64,000 bases of DNA from Diogma glabrata (GCA_963693315.1 OY856188.1:103604462-103668461); one strand, 5' to 3'; shown: positions 45,215 through 56,226, numbered from the stretch's first letter. Numbers and translations are program-made. Notes: a model not told the origin generated them from the letters alone.

Positions 45215-45570
45215 ATATTCTTATGAATTTTTGAAAAAGGTTGAAATTTTCAATTAGTGAATTATGAATTTTTGCAATATTTTTAGAATTTTGAAAAATA
45301 GTTTTTTTTTTTTTGATTTTTTATAATTTTTGCAAAATATTAAGAATTTTTCAATAAGTTTCAATTTTTGATTTTGTTATAATTTTTGCAATATTTTAAG
45401 AATTTTGGAAAAAGTTTCAATTTTTGATTTTCTTATAATTTTTGCAATATTTTTAGAGTTTTGAAAAAAGTTCCAATCTTTGATTTTGTAATAATTTTTG
45501 GAATATGTTAGGAATTTTGAAAGAAATTTGAAACTTTGATTTTGTAATATTTCTCGAAACGCTAAATGTA
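45215..45570. repeat. AT-rich tandem repeat, about 60-75-bp period
   Basis: Five or so diverged copies of a unit with TTGATTTTGTTATAATTTTT, GCAATATTTTAAGAATTTTG and AAAAAGTTTCAAT. It begins where the 150-bp array ends. Confidence 0.7.
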
Positions 45571-45803
45571 GAGGTTTTTGAGTAGTTTGCAATAATAATA
45601 TGGTAAAACTGTTTTTCGACATCCTTAATATGTTAGAAAACAAAACAAACGGTCAGTTATGAGAAAAAAAATTTTTTTTCTCACTTATGCGCGTGTTTTA
45701 ATGGGTTTTTAACCATTGTGGGGCATTACTGTATTGTAAAGATAGATAGATATTTTGTAAAAATATTTGGGTTTATTAAATTTGTTTTGTTAAATAAAAA
45801 AAT

Positions 45804-46344
45804 GAGTGCGTGTAATATTTGCACTCGGTTGAATTAAATTTCTTTGGCTACTGTGGCAGGTATTACTAAAAAGATAAAATATAAAATAAATATGTTAGTG
45901 CAATTTAGAGTAGCATTTCTTGATAATATAATTTACAACATGTGTAATAAAAAGCAATATTTACATAATGTATTACAAAGTCAATTCAATTATTATCATA
46001 ATTGAAATATGAAATTAGACGTTTATGATAACTAAAGTGAGAAACATAAACTTTACTTTGAAAATTTGCTAAATTTCTTGAAAAACTGCATCATTTGTTG
46101 TACCGAATCTTGTTGTTGAATTAAGTCATATTCATCGTGAAATTTAATTAGTAATACGTTGTAAGAATTTGTTAAACATTACCTAAATATGACTTTTTAT
46201 TACTCGTTGTTATAAATTATATTATCAAAAATGCTACTCTAAATTTCGATATGACATATTTATTTTATATGTAATATTTTTAGTAATACCTGCCACAGTA
46301 GCCAAAGAAGTTTTAGTTCAACAGCGTGTAAAGATTACGCACTT
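45804..46344. mobile_element. Inverted-repeat element (MITE-like), 541 bp
   Basis: Ends are GAGTGCGTGTAATATTTGC on the left and AAGTGCGTAATCTTTACAC in reverse complement on the right. Inversion continues for about 150 bp on each side with TTCTTTGGCTACTGTGGCAG, GGTATTACTAAAAA and TTTAGAGTAGCATTT. The centre has no ORF. No TSD resolved. Confidence 0.75.
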
Positions 46345-46349
46345 CAATT

Positions 46350-46985
46350 TTTTTTCATAATTATCATCTTGGCTAAAGTGTGGTTAGTGTGGGAAAAATT
46401 TTTTTTTTCTTTTAATAAATTTTTTTTTTTTTTAATTTTAATTGTTACATAAAGCTCTGGTATCGACAACAGATTCACTGAATATTCCGTAAAAAAATTA
46501 TTTTCATTTTTAATAACATAGCGTAACAAGGGTATAACATAGCGTTTTTAGAGCTTCCCACGCTAACTGCACTTCCCCCATCATCTTGAATATGGGTTAT
46601 TCTTTTACAAACCGAACACATATATAATTTGGCTGAAATTTTTTTATGGGTTTTATATCGAAAAAAAAGATATACGTGTTCGACGATTTTTTTTTTTTTG
46701 AAAATATAGCAGTTCTAAATTTCGAGAATTTCGTGATTTTTGGCTTGATGAGTTATTTTCAAAGATTCAAATATTTATTTCAAAAAATAAAATCAATAAA
46801 AGTTATTAACAAATTCCTATTGTTATAAACAAATAAAATGTCCAAATCGATCTTTAGTCATTTCCCCACCCTCGAAATGAGTTTTTAGTATGACCATCGT
46901 ATTCTACGTTTCATTTTCTATTAGAGTTTTACTGTTACAATTAAATTAATTTTTCTAGCGCGGAACGACAAAAATTTATGAAAAT
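46350..46985. other. No recognisable gene
   Basis: AT-rich with long T and A runs; nothing coding. Confidence 0.4.
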
Positions 46986-46989
46986 CGTT

Positions 46990-47790
46990 TGGAAAACGGC
47001 GACCTAGAAAAAATCGCCGATTGGGCGATATTGATTGTTTCCTGATCAAAGACCGAGTTTCCCAACGATATTTTAATTAATATGTGTGACGACCAAATAG
47101 ACAAATGTGAAAGCATTCGTTTATTGGAAGTCACAATTTCCAATGACATACTCCGAAACGATCATATAATGGCCATGACAAAGAACGCGTCACAAAAACT
47201 CGGCCTCCTCAATAGATCCGTATCAATTACGCCACATTTATAAGTCCTATATTCTTCCCTGTATGGAGTATTGTTGTCAGTTTGGGGTGCTGCATCTGTT
47301 ACCATCCTAGCTCTTTTGAACTCTGTTCAAAAGCGTGATATACGAATTGTTGGTGATCGAAATTTAACATTAAATCTTGATTTCCTACAACATCGTCGCA
47401 CTGTTGCTGATCTCGTTATTTTTATAAATATCATCAATAGCAGTACTCGGATGAAATCAGATCCATTATGTCTCAAACATATTCTTTCCCCGTTTTACTC
47501 GTCAATCGGGTTATGCGAACAGTCAAACTGTCGAGATTACTCACTGTCATAGTGACAGAATGCAAAGGGACTTCTTTATGAGTACATCGTACAAATGGAA
47601 TGTTTTGCCCGAATCAAGTCTCGAGTGCCTTGATTCCACAAATATTTAAAAAAAGCGTCCACCATCACCTCAGAACGCATGTTGTTGTGGGACCTACGTC
47701 TTAAAAGGTCCCACAACAACAGGTCCTAGGTCTTAATGTTGTGACACATTTTGTAATTTCTATACACAACACTTTTTATTAAAAAAAAAT
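46990..47790 (+). pseudogene. LINE-B, 3' truncated copy
   Basis: Homologous to 53860-54692: GAGTTTCCCAACGATATTTT, CATTCGTTTATTGG, AAAACTCGGCCTCCTCAATA, CCTATATTCTTCCCTGTATG, then the tail GTTGTTGTGGGACC and an A-run at 47783-47791. The tail contains a short inverted duplication of GTCCCACAACAAC near 47690-47730. Confidence 0.82.
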
Positions 47791-47799
47791 TAATAATAT

Positions 47800-48570
47800 T
47801 GTTCAATTTTATATAACTGCAACGAAATATAAAACAAAATTACATTCAAACTCAATTTCTCCAATACAATATTTCAAAACTAAAATCAACGTCACATTGT
47901 TTCAAAGAAAAAGGGTCAAAAAAAAAACTAAAATAATCACAGCAGAAACATTAAATAAAAAACATGCAAAATAATGACGTCGATTATTAAGGCTTTCTTG
48001 AGTTATATTTGAAAAGAAATTTTGGATTTACGAATTATCGCGCAATTAAGCAGCATTGTATTTAAGGAATTCTTTTTGCACAATGAGAATAGTTTAAATT
48101 AGATTTCGATAGTGTAAACAGTTTAAGTGGAATGCGATTGTTTAAAGTGAAATTAATTGCATACGAAACGCTTTATCATACATAAAACCGTGTAAATATA
48201 GAAGTAAAGTTATTTTTGAATTGTGAATAAAGTTTTAAGTGTTATTTTATTGAAATATTTTGTGTATTATTTTGAACGCTGTGGACTGGAAATTTCTACA
48301 ATCAATCGTTGGAATTTTTAACTATTGAATAACCCTACCATTACGAATAGTAACACTACGAAAAAGATTAGGATACTTCATGCTTTCGGTTTTAACCTTG
48401 TTTTCTAAGTGGGACAATATGCTTACATAGTTCAACAAATACAAAAAAAATGTGTTAACTTTCATTATATTAAATTACTTTTCATTAAATTAAAATGGTA
48501 AACAGTAAATCAATTATTATGCGCTTCAAATAATTACATTTGTTAGTTTTTTTTTTAAATAATAAAATCG
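47800..48570. other. No recognisable gene
   Basis: AT-rich sequence downstream of group A exon 7, with no motif recognised. Confidence 0.35.
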
Positions 48571-48576
48571 ACTTAC

Positions 48577-48699
48577 AGTTTTCCTTGCGAAGAATTGTTT
48601 TCCTATTTCTGTACTCGAAAGACGTCTTACAACACAATGACAATTCCAATTAATAGCTGGAATATTTACAGTTTTCTGAGCCATGTTTTCAGTTTTTTT
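48577..48699 (-). CDS. Group A exon 7
   Basis: 123 bp, phase 0, acceptor AAATTTCAG and donor GTAAGTCG. It encodes KKTENMAQKTVNIPAINWNC, then HCVVRRLSSTEIGKQFFARK plus T. No domain; the two Cys (CHC) do not make a recognised finger. The next exon downstream was not found; it may be the group B Ser-rich exon about 17.6 kb away. Confidence 0.58.
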
Positions 48700-48758
48700 C
48701 TGAAATTTAAAAAAAAAATGTATAATTGCTAGTATTTTGATTTTACAATATGTTGTAC

Positions 48759-48842
48759 ATTTTGCTCCACTACCACATCATCATCATCATCACTTTCAAT
48801 TTCAATGCATGCAATGATGTTGAAGTTATCATTCTTGTTGTT
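48759..48842 (-). CDS. Group A exon 6: acidic exon
   Basis: 84 bp, phase 0, acceptor AAATTTCAG and donor GTACAACA. It encodes NNKNDNFNIIACIEIESDDD, then DDVVVEQN. The core CIEIESDD is shared with exon 2 (50295-50381), so the two are paralogous. Strongly acidic. Confidence 0.62.
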
Positions 48843-48932
48843 CTGAAATTTGGAGTAAAAGACTCATGTAAATTTTTTGCGAGGTATACAGTGCAAGTAG
48901 TTCGTACGTAGTCGTACAACAAATATACTCAC

Positions 48933-49082
48933 AGGTTGTGTTATTGCTCCACCCTTTTCACGATTTTGTAAACGATTTGATGAAGTTTTATCAGCACTAT
49001 CTGATGTGGTTATAGATCTGTCTGTTGTAGTCTGTACTGGACTTGCCGATACTTTCTGTTTTTGATCCATTTTATTTTTAAA
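48933..49082 (-). CDS. Group A exon 5: Ser/Thr-rich exon
   Basis: Exactly 150 bp, phase 0, acceptor TTATTTTTAG and donor GTGAGTAT. It encodes FKNKMDQKQKVSASPVQTTT, then a Ser/Thr/Asp stretch and LQNREKGGAITQP. It has an internal Met that could be an alternative start. The length equals those of three group C exons. Confidence 0.62.
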
Positions 49083-49143
49083 CTAAAAATAACAAACCCG
49101 TTAAAAATATATGTTACGATTGTAAATAATTATGATCACTTAC

Positions 49144-49215
49144 GGTATTTGGGATTTTATTCTTTTCATTGCGCTCACTTTTACTTAAATCAGTTTTATT
49201 TATTTGGTAATCAAC
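49144..49215 (-). CDS. Group A exon 4
   Basis: 72 bp, phase 0, acceptor TTTAAG and donor GTAAGTGA. It encodes VDYQINKTDLSKSERNEKNK plus IPNT. Polar, no domain. Confidence 0.55.
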
Positions 49216-49502
49216 CTTAAATTTGAAATCCAGGTTATTCAACGAAAATAAATGTTTAAAGCAACGGTTTCCTAACAAAGGGATGGTGTTATCTAGCGGT
49301 CTACGTATAGTAACAGAAAAAATTATATGCTGCTAGCTAAACTGGATTTACAATCTTGGCCGCTCCGGACCAAACCAGATCTGCCGGGCCTCTTCTGCCT
49401 TACTATTTTTAAAAAAATTGTAATACACCAAAATACATTTTTGACGTTGAAATCTCTATTGAGATTCAATCGAACGATAAACCGTAATGTAACGACGGTT
49501 AG

Positions 49503-50020
49503 GGAAGCCTTTTTTTTAAATAAAGTGTGGTGTGGTGTGTAGTCGGCATTTTAGGTGTAAATTTTTGAGACCTAGGTCCAATAACATGCGTTCTGAGGTG
49601 TTTTGTTTAAAAAATGGATTGATTATATGATAAAATATGGCATACGCCAATATTTAATGCAGGGATCGTCGAAAAAGAAAGCTAATTCAAAAGCTAGAGG
49701 CATATTCCTGGATCAAGTGATGTACTGTCTTCTTCAATGACTAAAGCATAAACATAAATTTATATGAAGGTTCGTTTCTTCGAGCAAGCAATATCATCCC
49801 ATCATTAAGGAATTGAATACTTTACTGAAGAGTTCATCTGCAAGTATCCCTAATATATAGGTTTCGCTATCTCACTGCTATTGCCAGTGGTATGTGATAT
49901 CTCCCGTTAACTGGTACCAATAGCATAAACTGTAGTGCGATGGATTGTTACACCCGTAGATCAAATATTAACAGTTATTTACGACTTAACAGAAACAGAT
50001 CCCTTTATTCATTAGGATGA
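49503..50020 (-). mobile_element. SINE-like element with LINE-B tail, copy 3
   Basis: It sits in the intron between group A exons 3 and 4. Poly-T at 49510, tail AGACCTAGGTCCAATAACAT, body with TTCGTTTCTTCGAGCAAGCA and CACTGCTATTGCCAGTGGTA, and 5' end CACCCGTAGATC near 49960. Antisense to the tail, hence same strand as the gene. Confidence 0.72.
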
Positions 50021-50143
50021 CGTTGCTGGATTATTGAATTTTTAATTTTATTCTTCATACCGAGTTTACTTCCGTTTAAATAAATTTTGAAGTAAAATTG
50101 TTTTCTCTAAATAAAATTTTCATTTACTTGAAAGATTTTTTAC

Positions 50144-50221
50144 CTTATTGGATGCATTTATTGTTGTAAAAGTTTTACAGTTATTAACCTTTTTAATTAT
50201 TACTTTCTGTATTCTTTTAGG
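50144..50221 (-). CDS. Group A exon 3: basic exon
   Basis: 78 bp, phase 0, acceptor AATTTGCAG and donor GTAAAAAA. It encodes PKRIQKVIIKKVNNCKTFTT plus INASNK. Lys-rich; possible nuclear localisation. Confidence 0.58.
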
Positions 50222-50294
50222 CTGCAAATTAAAGGTAAAAATTAGAAGTCTAACTAAACAGCTTTAAGTTATAACTGATTTATATTTTAAATAC

Positions 50295-50381
50295 CTCGGG
50301 CAGTACATCAATTTCTTCATCATCACTTTCAATTTCAATGCAATCTGTACTTTTCTCTGCTTCATCTAAAACGCAGTTGTA
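50295..50381 (-). CDS. Group A exon 2: acidic exon
   Basis: 87 bp, phase 0, acceptor TTGTTTTAG and donor GTATTTAA. It encodes YNCVLDEAEKSTDCIEIESD, then DEEIDVLPE. Paralogue of exon 6 through the CIEIESDD core. Its position after the start exon matches group D exon 2. Confidence 0.62.
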
Positions 50382-50601
50382 CTAAAACAAAATAATTTAA
50401 AGTTATTTTAATCTTACACGAAAAAGTCTATCTTTATTCAACAAAACAACAAGTAGAATCGAAATTACTGATCTAGCCAAAACTATGTCCAAAGGACCAA
50501 AATATATGATTGATGATTTCGATTCTTTATTTCGATTCACATTTCCTGAGTTTTCAAATCGAATAACATGAAAACATTAGAATTTAATTGAATAATGATA
50601 C

Positions 50602-50634
50602 CTTTTGATTATGTTCAACAGGTTTTAGACTCAT
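50602..50634 (-). CDS. Group A exon 1: start exon
   Basis: 33 bp from ATG at 50634, encoding MSLKPVEHNQK, then a GTATCATT donor in phase 0. Group D starts with the similar MKLAAVEQ, also followed at once by a donor. No clear core promoter motif was identified upstream. The coding start is inferred from this parallel. Confidence 0.58.
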
Positions 50635-51422
50635 TTTAATATTTTATTTTCATATAACACCACTAAAATCAAATTATATTTCATTGAAATGTAATATAAA
50701 AATTAGAACTCTGAAAAATGAAACCGTAAACAAGTTTATTTTTCTGTCAAAAATTGACTAATGACTTTTGTAAAAACTTATGCTTTGTTTCCATAAAAAT
50801 TTAACAGAAACAAAATTGATATAACACATTCACGTAACATAATAGTGCTATATTATAGTGCTATAGCACTTTATACACAATAGTGCTATAGCCGTATTTC
50901 AATAGATCGAAAAACAAATGTTACTGAAGTTTTGCGGAGTTTATCGAATAAAAGACAGAAAACAATCGTAGAAGTGAGAATTGTGTTGTGTTATATATTA
51001 TATGTTTTTTATAAATAAACAATTTCTGAAATTCGTTATTTAAATTAATTCAAATCTTTAAGTCAACGGCCAATTTTGTTTATGCTGAAATTACATTTAA
51101 ATTTCAATTTCCCTTGCAGTGCTAAAAAATATACAAAACCAAACGCTTTTAATTCAGTAAATTAGTTGTGATATAACATCACTCCGATGAAAAATCTCCC
51201 ATCATGAATATCCCACTGAATCTTAAAAATTATAAATTATGATAAACTTTTTTAAAGTTTAAAATTTTCTTATTGGTTCGAAACTAGATCGGTCGAAAAT
51301 TGTATGGATTGCAAAAAACTTCATAATTTTCAATAAGAGAAATATTGAGAAAGAGAAATATACGCAGCGCTCGTTCCACGTTCCGATAGTAGTCTAGTAG
51401 TCCGTTCTGCATCTTAAGGTTA

Positions 51423-51640
51423 CTAGAAACAAGCTTTTCGCTTGTCGATGTCGTAATCTTTTAATAATCTTTGTAAATGTTCAGTTTTTGACCTGCTTAT
51501 GCCTTCAGTGTTCGATTGCAAAATACGGACTGAAGGTCCAATATCTTTTGTCTTATGGTGCTGAAAAGTTCCGTTGTTATTGTGATTTTGATTTTGGTTC
51601 ATACTTTTTTTTTTTTGTATCACAGCCAAGAGTTCGAAAT
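51423..51640 (-). pseudogene. LINE ORF2 start (endonuclease N-terminus)
   Basis: Minus-strand frame with VRILQSNTEGISRSKTEHLQ, then RLLKDYDID, the opening of the LINE endonuclease domain (normally followed by VLAIQETH). It is truncated right after this. The upstream part is Asn/Gln-rich. Probably the RTE/craniofacial-like group. Confidence 0.72.
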
Positions 51641-51790
51641 GAAATATTTGGCTACCAAGTTGAAATAGACTATTTGCGTAACCCAGGGTGCAGCACGAGG
51701 AGCTTATCTATTTCACACACCCCTCATTCAATCATGAATACCTTCAGACAATAAATAGTTACCATTTATGAGCCAGGGGAAAAATAAGTA

Positions 51791-52443
51791 ATGCCCCAAA
51801 CAAGGTTGTACATCTGGCATAGTAACGGATCAATAATGATAACCAGTATTGAAGCAATTACTGGCGATTACTGGCTACCATGGCTAGGCCAATAATAAAA
51901 TATCATACGTAAATTTAAATAAATTAAATACAAAATAATTAGAATGAAATAAAAATGTCTAATGAAAAAACATTTATAACTTATACCAACCTTACCCATA
52001 TTATCATAGTATTCCAACCAAGAAGCCATAACTAAATTAAAGGTGAAATTTTTCAAACTATGTATTTCTAAAATGGATATTACTCTTGTGAATTTGAACC
52101 CAATGACATAGATCGGTCAATTTATACTGGCCCAATAACAATAGTCAATTAATGTGAACTTGAATGAATTCCTTGGCCATTTAAAGTAAAGTGTACCGCC
52201 AATATCTATAAACCGTAGATTCGGTCAATTCTTGATTCCACTAATGGCCCGATAAAAATATCCAAGTACTTTTTACCATTCATGTGCCAGTGATTGGCCA
52301 TTCAAAGGTAACTATGAACTGGCCCTTTTTCTGTAAATCATAAATCAACCGATGAATGGTTATCAAAGCTAGCCAAGTTCTGTGAACCATTAATGGCTAG
52401 TGTTTGCCCATATTTCAGATACAGCAAACCCTGCTTGGGGATG
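51791..52443. mobile_element. Inverted-repeat element with diverged GGCCA repeats
   Basis: 51794-52440, ends CCCCAAACAAGGTT and CCCCAAGCAGGGTT (right end in reverse complement), bordered on both sides by ATG. The interior holds many TGGCCA or GGCCAATA words at irregular spacing. No ORF. Confidence 0.5.
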
Positions 52444-53108
52444 TCCAATGGTATGAACTATAAAAGTTTTTTTTTCGTAATTTTTAAAATCTAGTTCGGT
52501 TTTATTTACTACTCAGTAAAGAAAGACTTAGTAAAGAAATACAAATACATTATCTTTAACCAACATATGCTTCATGAACTTCATGTTTTAGGGAGGGAGA
52601 CAAAATTCGAAAAAAGATGGGGCCAGGCCCTCTGGGCCCCTACCTAGTTACGCCAATGTGTAATCATAATAAAGAATGATTTTTAAGGCGCGCTATACAC
52701 CTGAGCTAAACTATGCGAATATGCGAAATAAGTTTTTAAAAAAATAATGTTTTAATGCCAATAATATATTTTTAAAAAAATGTAATGTTTCCGTTTTCAT
52801 TTTCTTTTTAAATGTTTTGTAATGTTTTTTTCTATAATTACGTTATATACATTATTTTTTTAAAAACATAGTTCTAAAATAGTTTTCCTTCTACATAATT
52901 TTTGTGTGAAACATATTGTTACATTTAACGAACATATAACAAATAATAACAAAAATTGGTGTCATATTTTGACAGATAAAATTGTTTACTTATACATTTT
53001 TTAGATGTCTCCAATTTCTTCAAGATGTTTGTGTAATTCGACCACGAAATTGGATAATTCTAGTTAAAATATAATTTTTAATACGAAAATTAAAAAATTG
53101 ATACAAAC

Positions 53109-53132
53109 ATGAAATTGGCAGCTGTTGAACAG
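53109..53132 (+). CDS. Group D exon 1: start exon
   Basis: 24 bp from ATG, encoding MKLAAVEQ, then a GTAAGC donor in phase 0. Similar to the group A start exon (M.L..VE..Q). The two genes are divergently transcribed. Confidence 0.6.
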
Positions 53133-53273
53133 GTAAGCTAAAATTTCAAATATACCGGTGTTTAAAATAGCAAATTATGAGTAATTGATGCAAAAGTTAT
53201 ATGACAAACTACTTGATTTGTCTTCAGTCTAGAAACGAATTCTTACAGCCTTCTAAATATTTTTGTTTTACAG

Positions 53274-53354
53274 CTTGACGCTACCACAGAGGAAGAGATT
53301 ACAATAGTAAAATGTGAAATTGAGGAAATATTAAACTATGATAACCCTAATCAG
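53274..53354 (+). CDS. Group D exon 2: acidic exon
   Basis: 81 bp, phase 0, acceptor TTGTTTTACAG and donor GTAAATTT. It encodes LDATTEEEITIVKCEIEEIL, then NYDNPNQ. VKCEIEE resembles the CIEIESDD core of group A exons 2 and 6. Confidence 0.65.
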
Positions 53355-53539
53355 GTAAATTTTGTTCCTTTTTTCTATAATTGTACATATAACATTTCTA
53401 CATTATTCAAAAGAATACAAACATCGGCAAAAAAAGAATTTTCGTTTAGCATTCGTAGTATCAGATATTAAAGAAAAATAGGGTTAACTACTATCTCACC
53501 CTTTAGTTATCCCAGTAGTAGATAGTAGTAGTAGCGTAC

Positions 53540-54692
53540 GGTTTTCATCCCAATGTTGTGAAGCTGATTCAAAATTTTCTATCCGACCGATACATTTCGG
53601 TAACCTTAGACGGATATTCTTCTGAGTCTAAACTAATTAACGCTGGTGTACCCCAAGGCTCAGTATTGTCCCCAACCCTATTTTTGATTTATATCAACGA
53701 ATTGTTGAAAATCACCAGCAACCCAATAAATAGGTTTGCAGATGATAGTACTCTGCACAAGTCGTTCGAGCCCCTTCCTTCAAAAGGTAAAATGCACGAA
53801 CGAATTAATCCTACCCGGAGAGACGCTGCCATAAACGTGAACAAAGACCTGAATAAAGTCGCCGACTGGGGTGACCAAAACCTTGTCAATTTCAACTCCA
53901 CCAAAACACAGCTGTTGATTGTTTCCAGATTAAAGACCGAGTTCCCCAAAGATATTTTATTTAGTATGTGTGATGAACCAATAGGTGAATGTAAAAACAT
54001 TCGTTTATTGGGTGTCACAGTTTCAAATGACCTACTCTGGAACGATCATGTAATGGCGATGGCAAAAAGCGCGTCTAAAAAACTCGGCCTCCTAAATAGA
54101 TGCAAAAAATTTTTCACTCCATACCAATTGCTCCATGTTTATAAGTCCTATATTCGTCCCTGTATGGAGTACTGCTGTCAAGTTTAGGGTGCTGCCTCTG
54201 TTTCCATCTTGGCCCTCTTGGACTCTGTTCAAAAGCGAGCTATACGAATTGTAGGTGATCGAACTTTGACATCAAAACTTGATTCCCTACAACATCGTCG
54301 CACTGTTGCTGACCTCGTTTTTTACAAATATCGTCATCAGCAGTGCTCAGATGAAATCAGCGGCATCATGCCTCAAACTTATTCTTACCCCCGTTCCACT
54401 CGGCAATCGGCTGCCGCAACCAGTGAAACGGTAAAGATCCCGCGCTGTCATACTGGCAGATCGCAGAGAGACTTCTTTGTCCGAACTGCGTACAAATGGA
54501 ATAGTTTGCCGGAACACTTAGTCTCAGGTGGCTTCAACCCACAGATGTTTAAAAAAAGCGTTAATCTACACCTCAGAACGCCAGTTGTTGTGGGACCCAG
54601 GTCTAGACCTAGGTCTTAAAAGGTATTTATGTGTTGTTCTGACACATATTCTAAACCCTATTACACAACACATTTTATTAAAAAAAAAAAAA
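53540..54692 (+). pseudogene. CR1/Jockey-like LINE-B, best copy, in group D intron 2
   Basis: 5'-truncated LINE with RT from motif B onward: NAGVPQGSVLSPTLFLIYIN, catalytic NRFADDSTLH (about 53733-53760), LLGVTVSNDLLWNDHV, then FTPYQLLHVYKSYIRP. The frame 53558-54187 ends at a TAG where the copies at 6300 and 47280 have TGG. It resumes as 54209-54619 and ends VVVGPRSRPRS. The 3' tail and a poly(A) follow (54675-54692). It reverse-transcribes its own RNA in live copies; this one is broken and 5'-truncated, but young by its intact frames. Confidence 0.88.
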
Positions 54693-54773
54693 ATCTCCAT
54701 AGAAAAGACAATTTAAATTTAACATCACTGGGTTGATTAAAATCAAAAATTAAACTCAACAAAGTGCAGCCCT

Positions 54774-54956
54774 GGGGTGCGTTTCGAAATGAACTATGGT
54801 TAACCGCGGTTAACTTTACTGTACTAAATCTCGTTCCATAATTAACCAAAAACTTTTAACTCAATACTTGACGTCACTATTTTAACTATGACATTAGTGA
54901 CATTATTACCTTATGGTTAACCGCGGTTAACCATAGTTAATTTCGAAACGCACCCC
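54774..54956. mobile_element. MITE with 40-bp terminal inverted repeats
   Basis: 183 bp. Ends GGGGTGCGTTTCGAAAT on both sides, continued by AACTATGGTTAACCGCGGTT in each arm. Terminal GGGTGCGTTTCG resembles PIF/Harbinger ends, but no TWA duplication is seen. It lies in group D intron 2, just after the LINE. Confidence 0.75.
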
Positions 54957-55595
54957 TGTATGTTTTATAAGTTCGATTGAGAAAAGCCTTTACCATAAGG
55001 AATACTTGAAGCTCAGCAAAAATGACCATCGGTTTGAAAATTTGCAAAATAAGGGGGTACAAGTTGGCTGGATTGAAAGTATATAATATGGACAGGATGA
55101 AGTCAAGAAAGCCAAAGGGCAAAAATTCACCTCAACTGATTTTACCGACATACCAAAATATGAAATTATTTTGGCCGTAAAAGTCCAAAGGTGGTGGAAA
55201 AGAAATGTTACTGCAAAAACGATATTGGCCTGAGTTAAGGACTCAATCATACTGTTGGACATTGATCATGGCTGGTTTGGAAATACCGTTGGTCGGAAGT
55301 TAGATGCCGAAATTGGTCGGTATCAGACTGGTTGCAGTCTGACTAAAATATCTAGATGTATGTAGCTTCGTTTTTACGTTTGACAGTTATTCGTATTATA
55401 GACTCCCGCTTTTTGATGCTTTAAAAAATTATCCTTTTGATTTTCAAATTATCAGTTTTTTTTTTATTCCTACATTTGTTGGATTACTGTCAAGGCAAGG
55501 GTCTTGCAAAAGAAACAACTATTAACTTATTGTGTCGATATCGTATTCCCAATAGATAATGAATTAAATTGTTGACATTAAACTTTGAATTTCAG

Positions 55596-55655
55596 AAATA
55601 TGATGCGAAACGCTCCAATGAAATTAAAAGTGAGGACGATGAAATACTGGATATA
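55596..55655 (+). CDS. Group D exon 3
   Basis: 60 bp, phase 0, acceptor GAATTTCAG and donor GTAAGTCA. It encodes KYDAKRSNEIKSEDDEILDI. Acidic. The preceding intron (about 2.2 kb) was enlarged by the LINE and MITE. Confidence 0.62.
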
Positions 55656-55718
55656 GTAAGTCACAATATTTTGATAAAATCAGATAAATTATATGCTTAT
55701 TTTATTAATTTTATTAAG

Positions 55719-55826
55719 GGTAACGTTAGGATGGAAAACATAATATGTTCAGTTCAGACAACAAATACAATCGTCACTAATTCGATTAATGTAGCTGGTG
55801 ATTCTTCAGTACAAATAAGCGAGCCT
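55719..55826 (+). CDS. Group D exon 4
   Basis: 108 bp, phase 0, acceptor TTTATTAAG and donor GTAAGTGG. It encodes GNVRMENIICSVQTTNTIVT, then NSINVAGDSSVQISEP. No domain recognised. Confidence 0.58.
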
Positions 55827-55899
55827 GTAAGTGGTTTTTTTTGTACATAAATTCAAGAAATATAAAAATCAATATAATAACATTTTAATAAAACTACAG

Positions 55900-56007
55900 A
55901 TGGAAGGTGATATGTTATCTCGAACTATAAAATCTGAAAACGAATTTCAGGAATCAATGGATGTTTCCAATGATAGTCTTAATATAACGGAGAAGCTTAC
56001 AACCTTT
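55900..56007 (+). CDS. Group D exon 5
   Basis: 108 bp, phase 0, acceptor AAACTACAG and donor GTATGTTT. It encodes MEGDMLSRTIKSENEFQESM, then DVSNDSLNITEKLTTF. Same length as exon 4. Acidic, no domain. Confidence 0.6.
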
Positions 56008-56079
56008 GTATGTTTATAAAAAAAGTTGCATTTAACAAACAATTATTTCATTTAATATTCAATTTTTTCAAAATTGCAG

Positions 56080-56226
56080 ATTAAAAATGAAAAAGAACAA
56101 ACATCCAATGAACGTGTTACTAGAAATCGAACAATAAATATATTAAATGATGATTCTAATGAAAGTTCTTCATCAGGATCCTCGTCGGGTTCAGATCTGG
56201 CAAGTGAGAGTATCGCTGAAGAGAAT
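56080..56226 (+). CDS. Group D exon 6: Ser-rich exon
   Basis: 147 bp, phase 0, acceptor AAAATTGCAG and donor GTAAGTTG. It encodes IKNEKEQTSNERVTRNRTIN, then a Ser-rich stretch (NESSSSGSSSGSDLASESIA). The composition resembles the Ser-rich group B exon 1 and group C exon 2. Confidence 0.63.

Larger units (their letters stand above)
50640..53108. promoter_or_regulatory. Divergent intergenic region between groups A and D
   Basis: About 2.5 kb separates the two start exons. It holds a LINE endonuclease fragment (51423-51640), an inverted-repeat element (51794-52440), and a small set of ATAGTGCTATAG palindromic words at 50846-50895. Any promoter must lie here, but I see no decisive TATA/initiator pair. 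Confidence 0.35.

Noticed and set aside
50846..50895. ATAGTGCTATAG palindromic words upstream of group A
   Set aside because: Short and few; considered as a promoter operator but nothing supports function.
52600..52680. GGGGCCAGGCCCTCTGGGCC patch resembling a transposon end
   Set aside because: No inverted partner or duplication found nearby; could be a stray relic.
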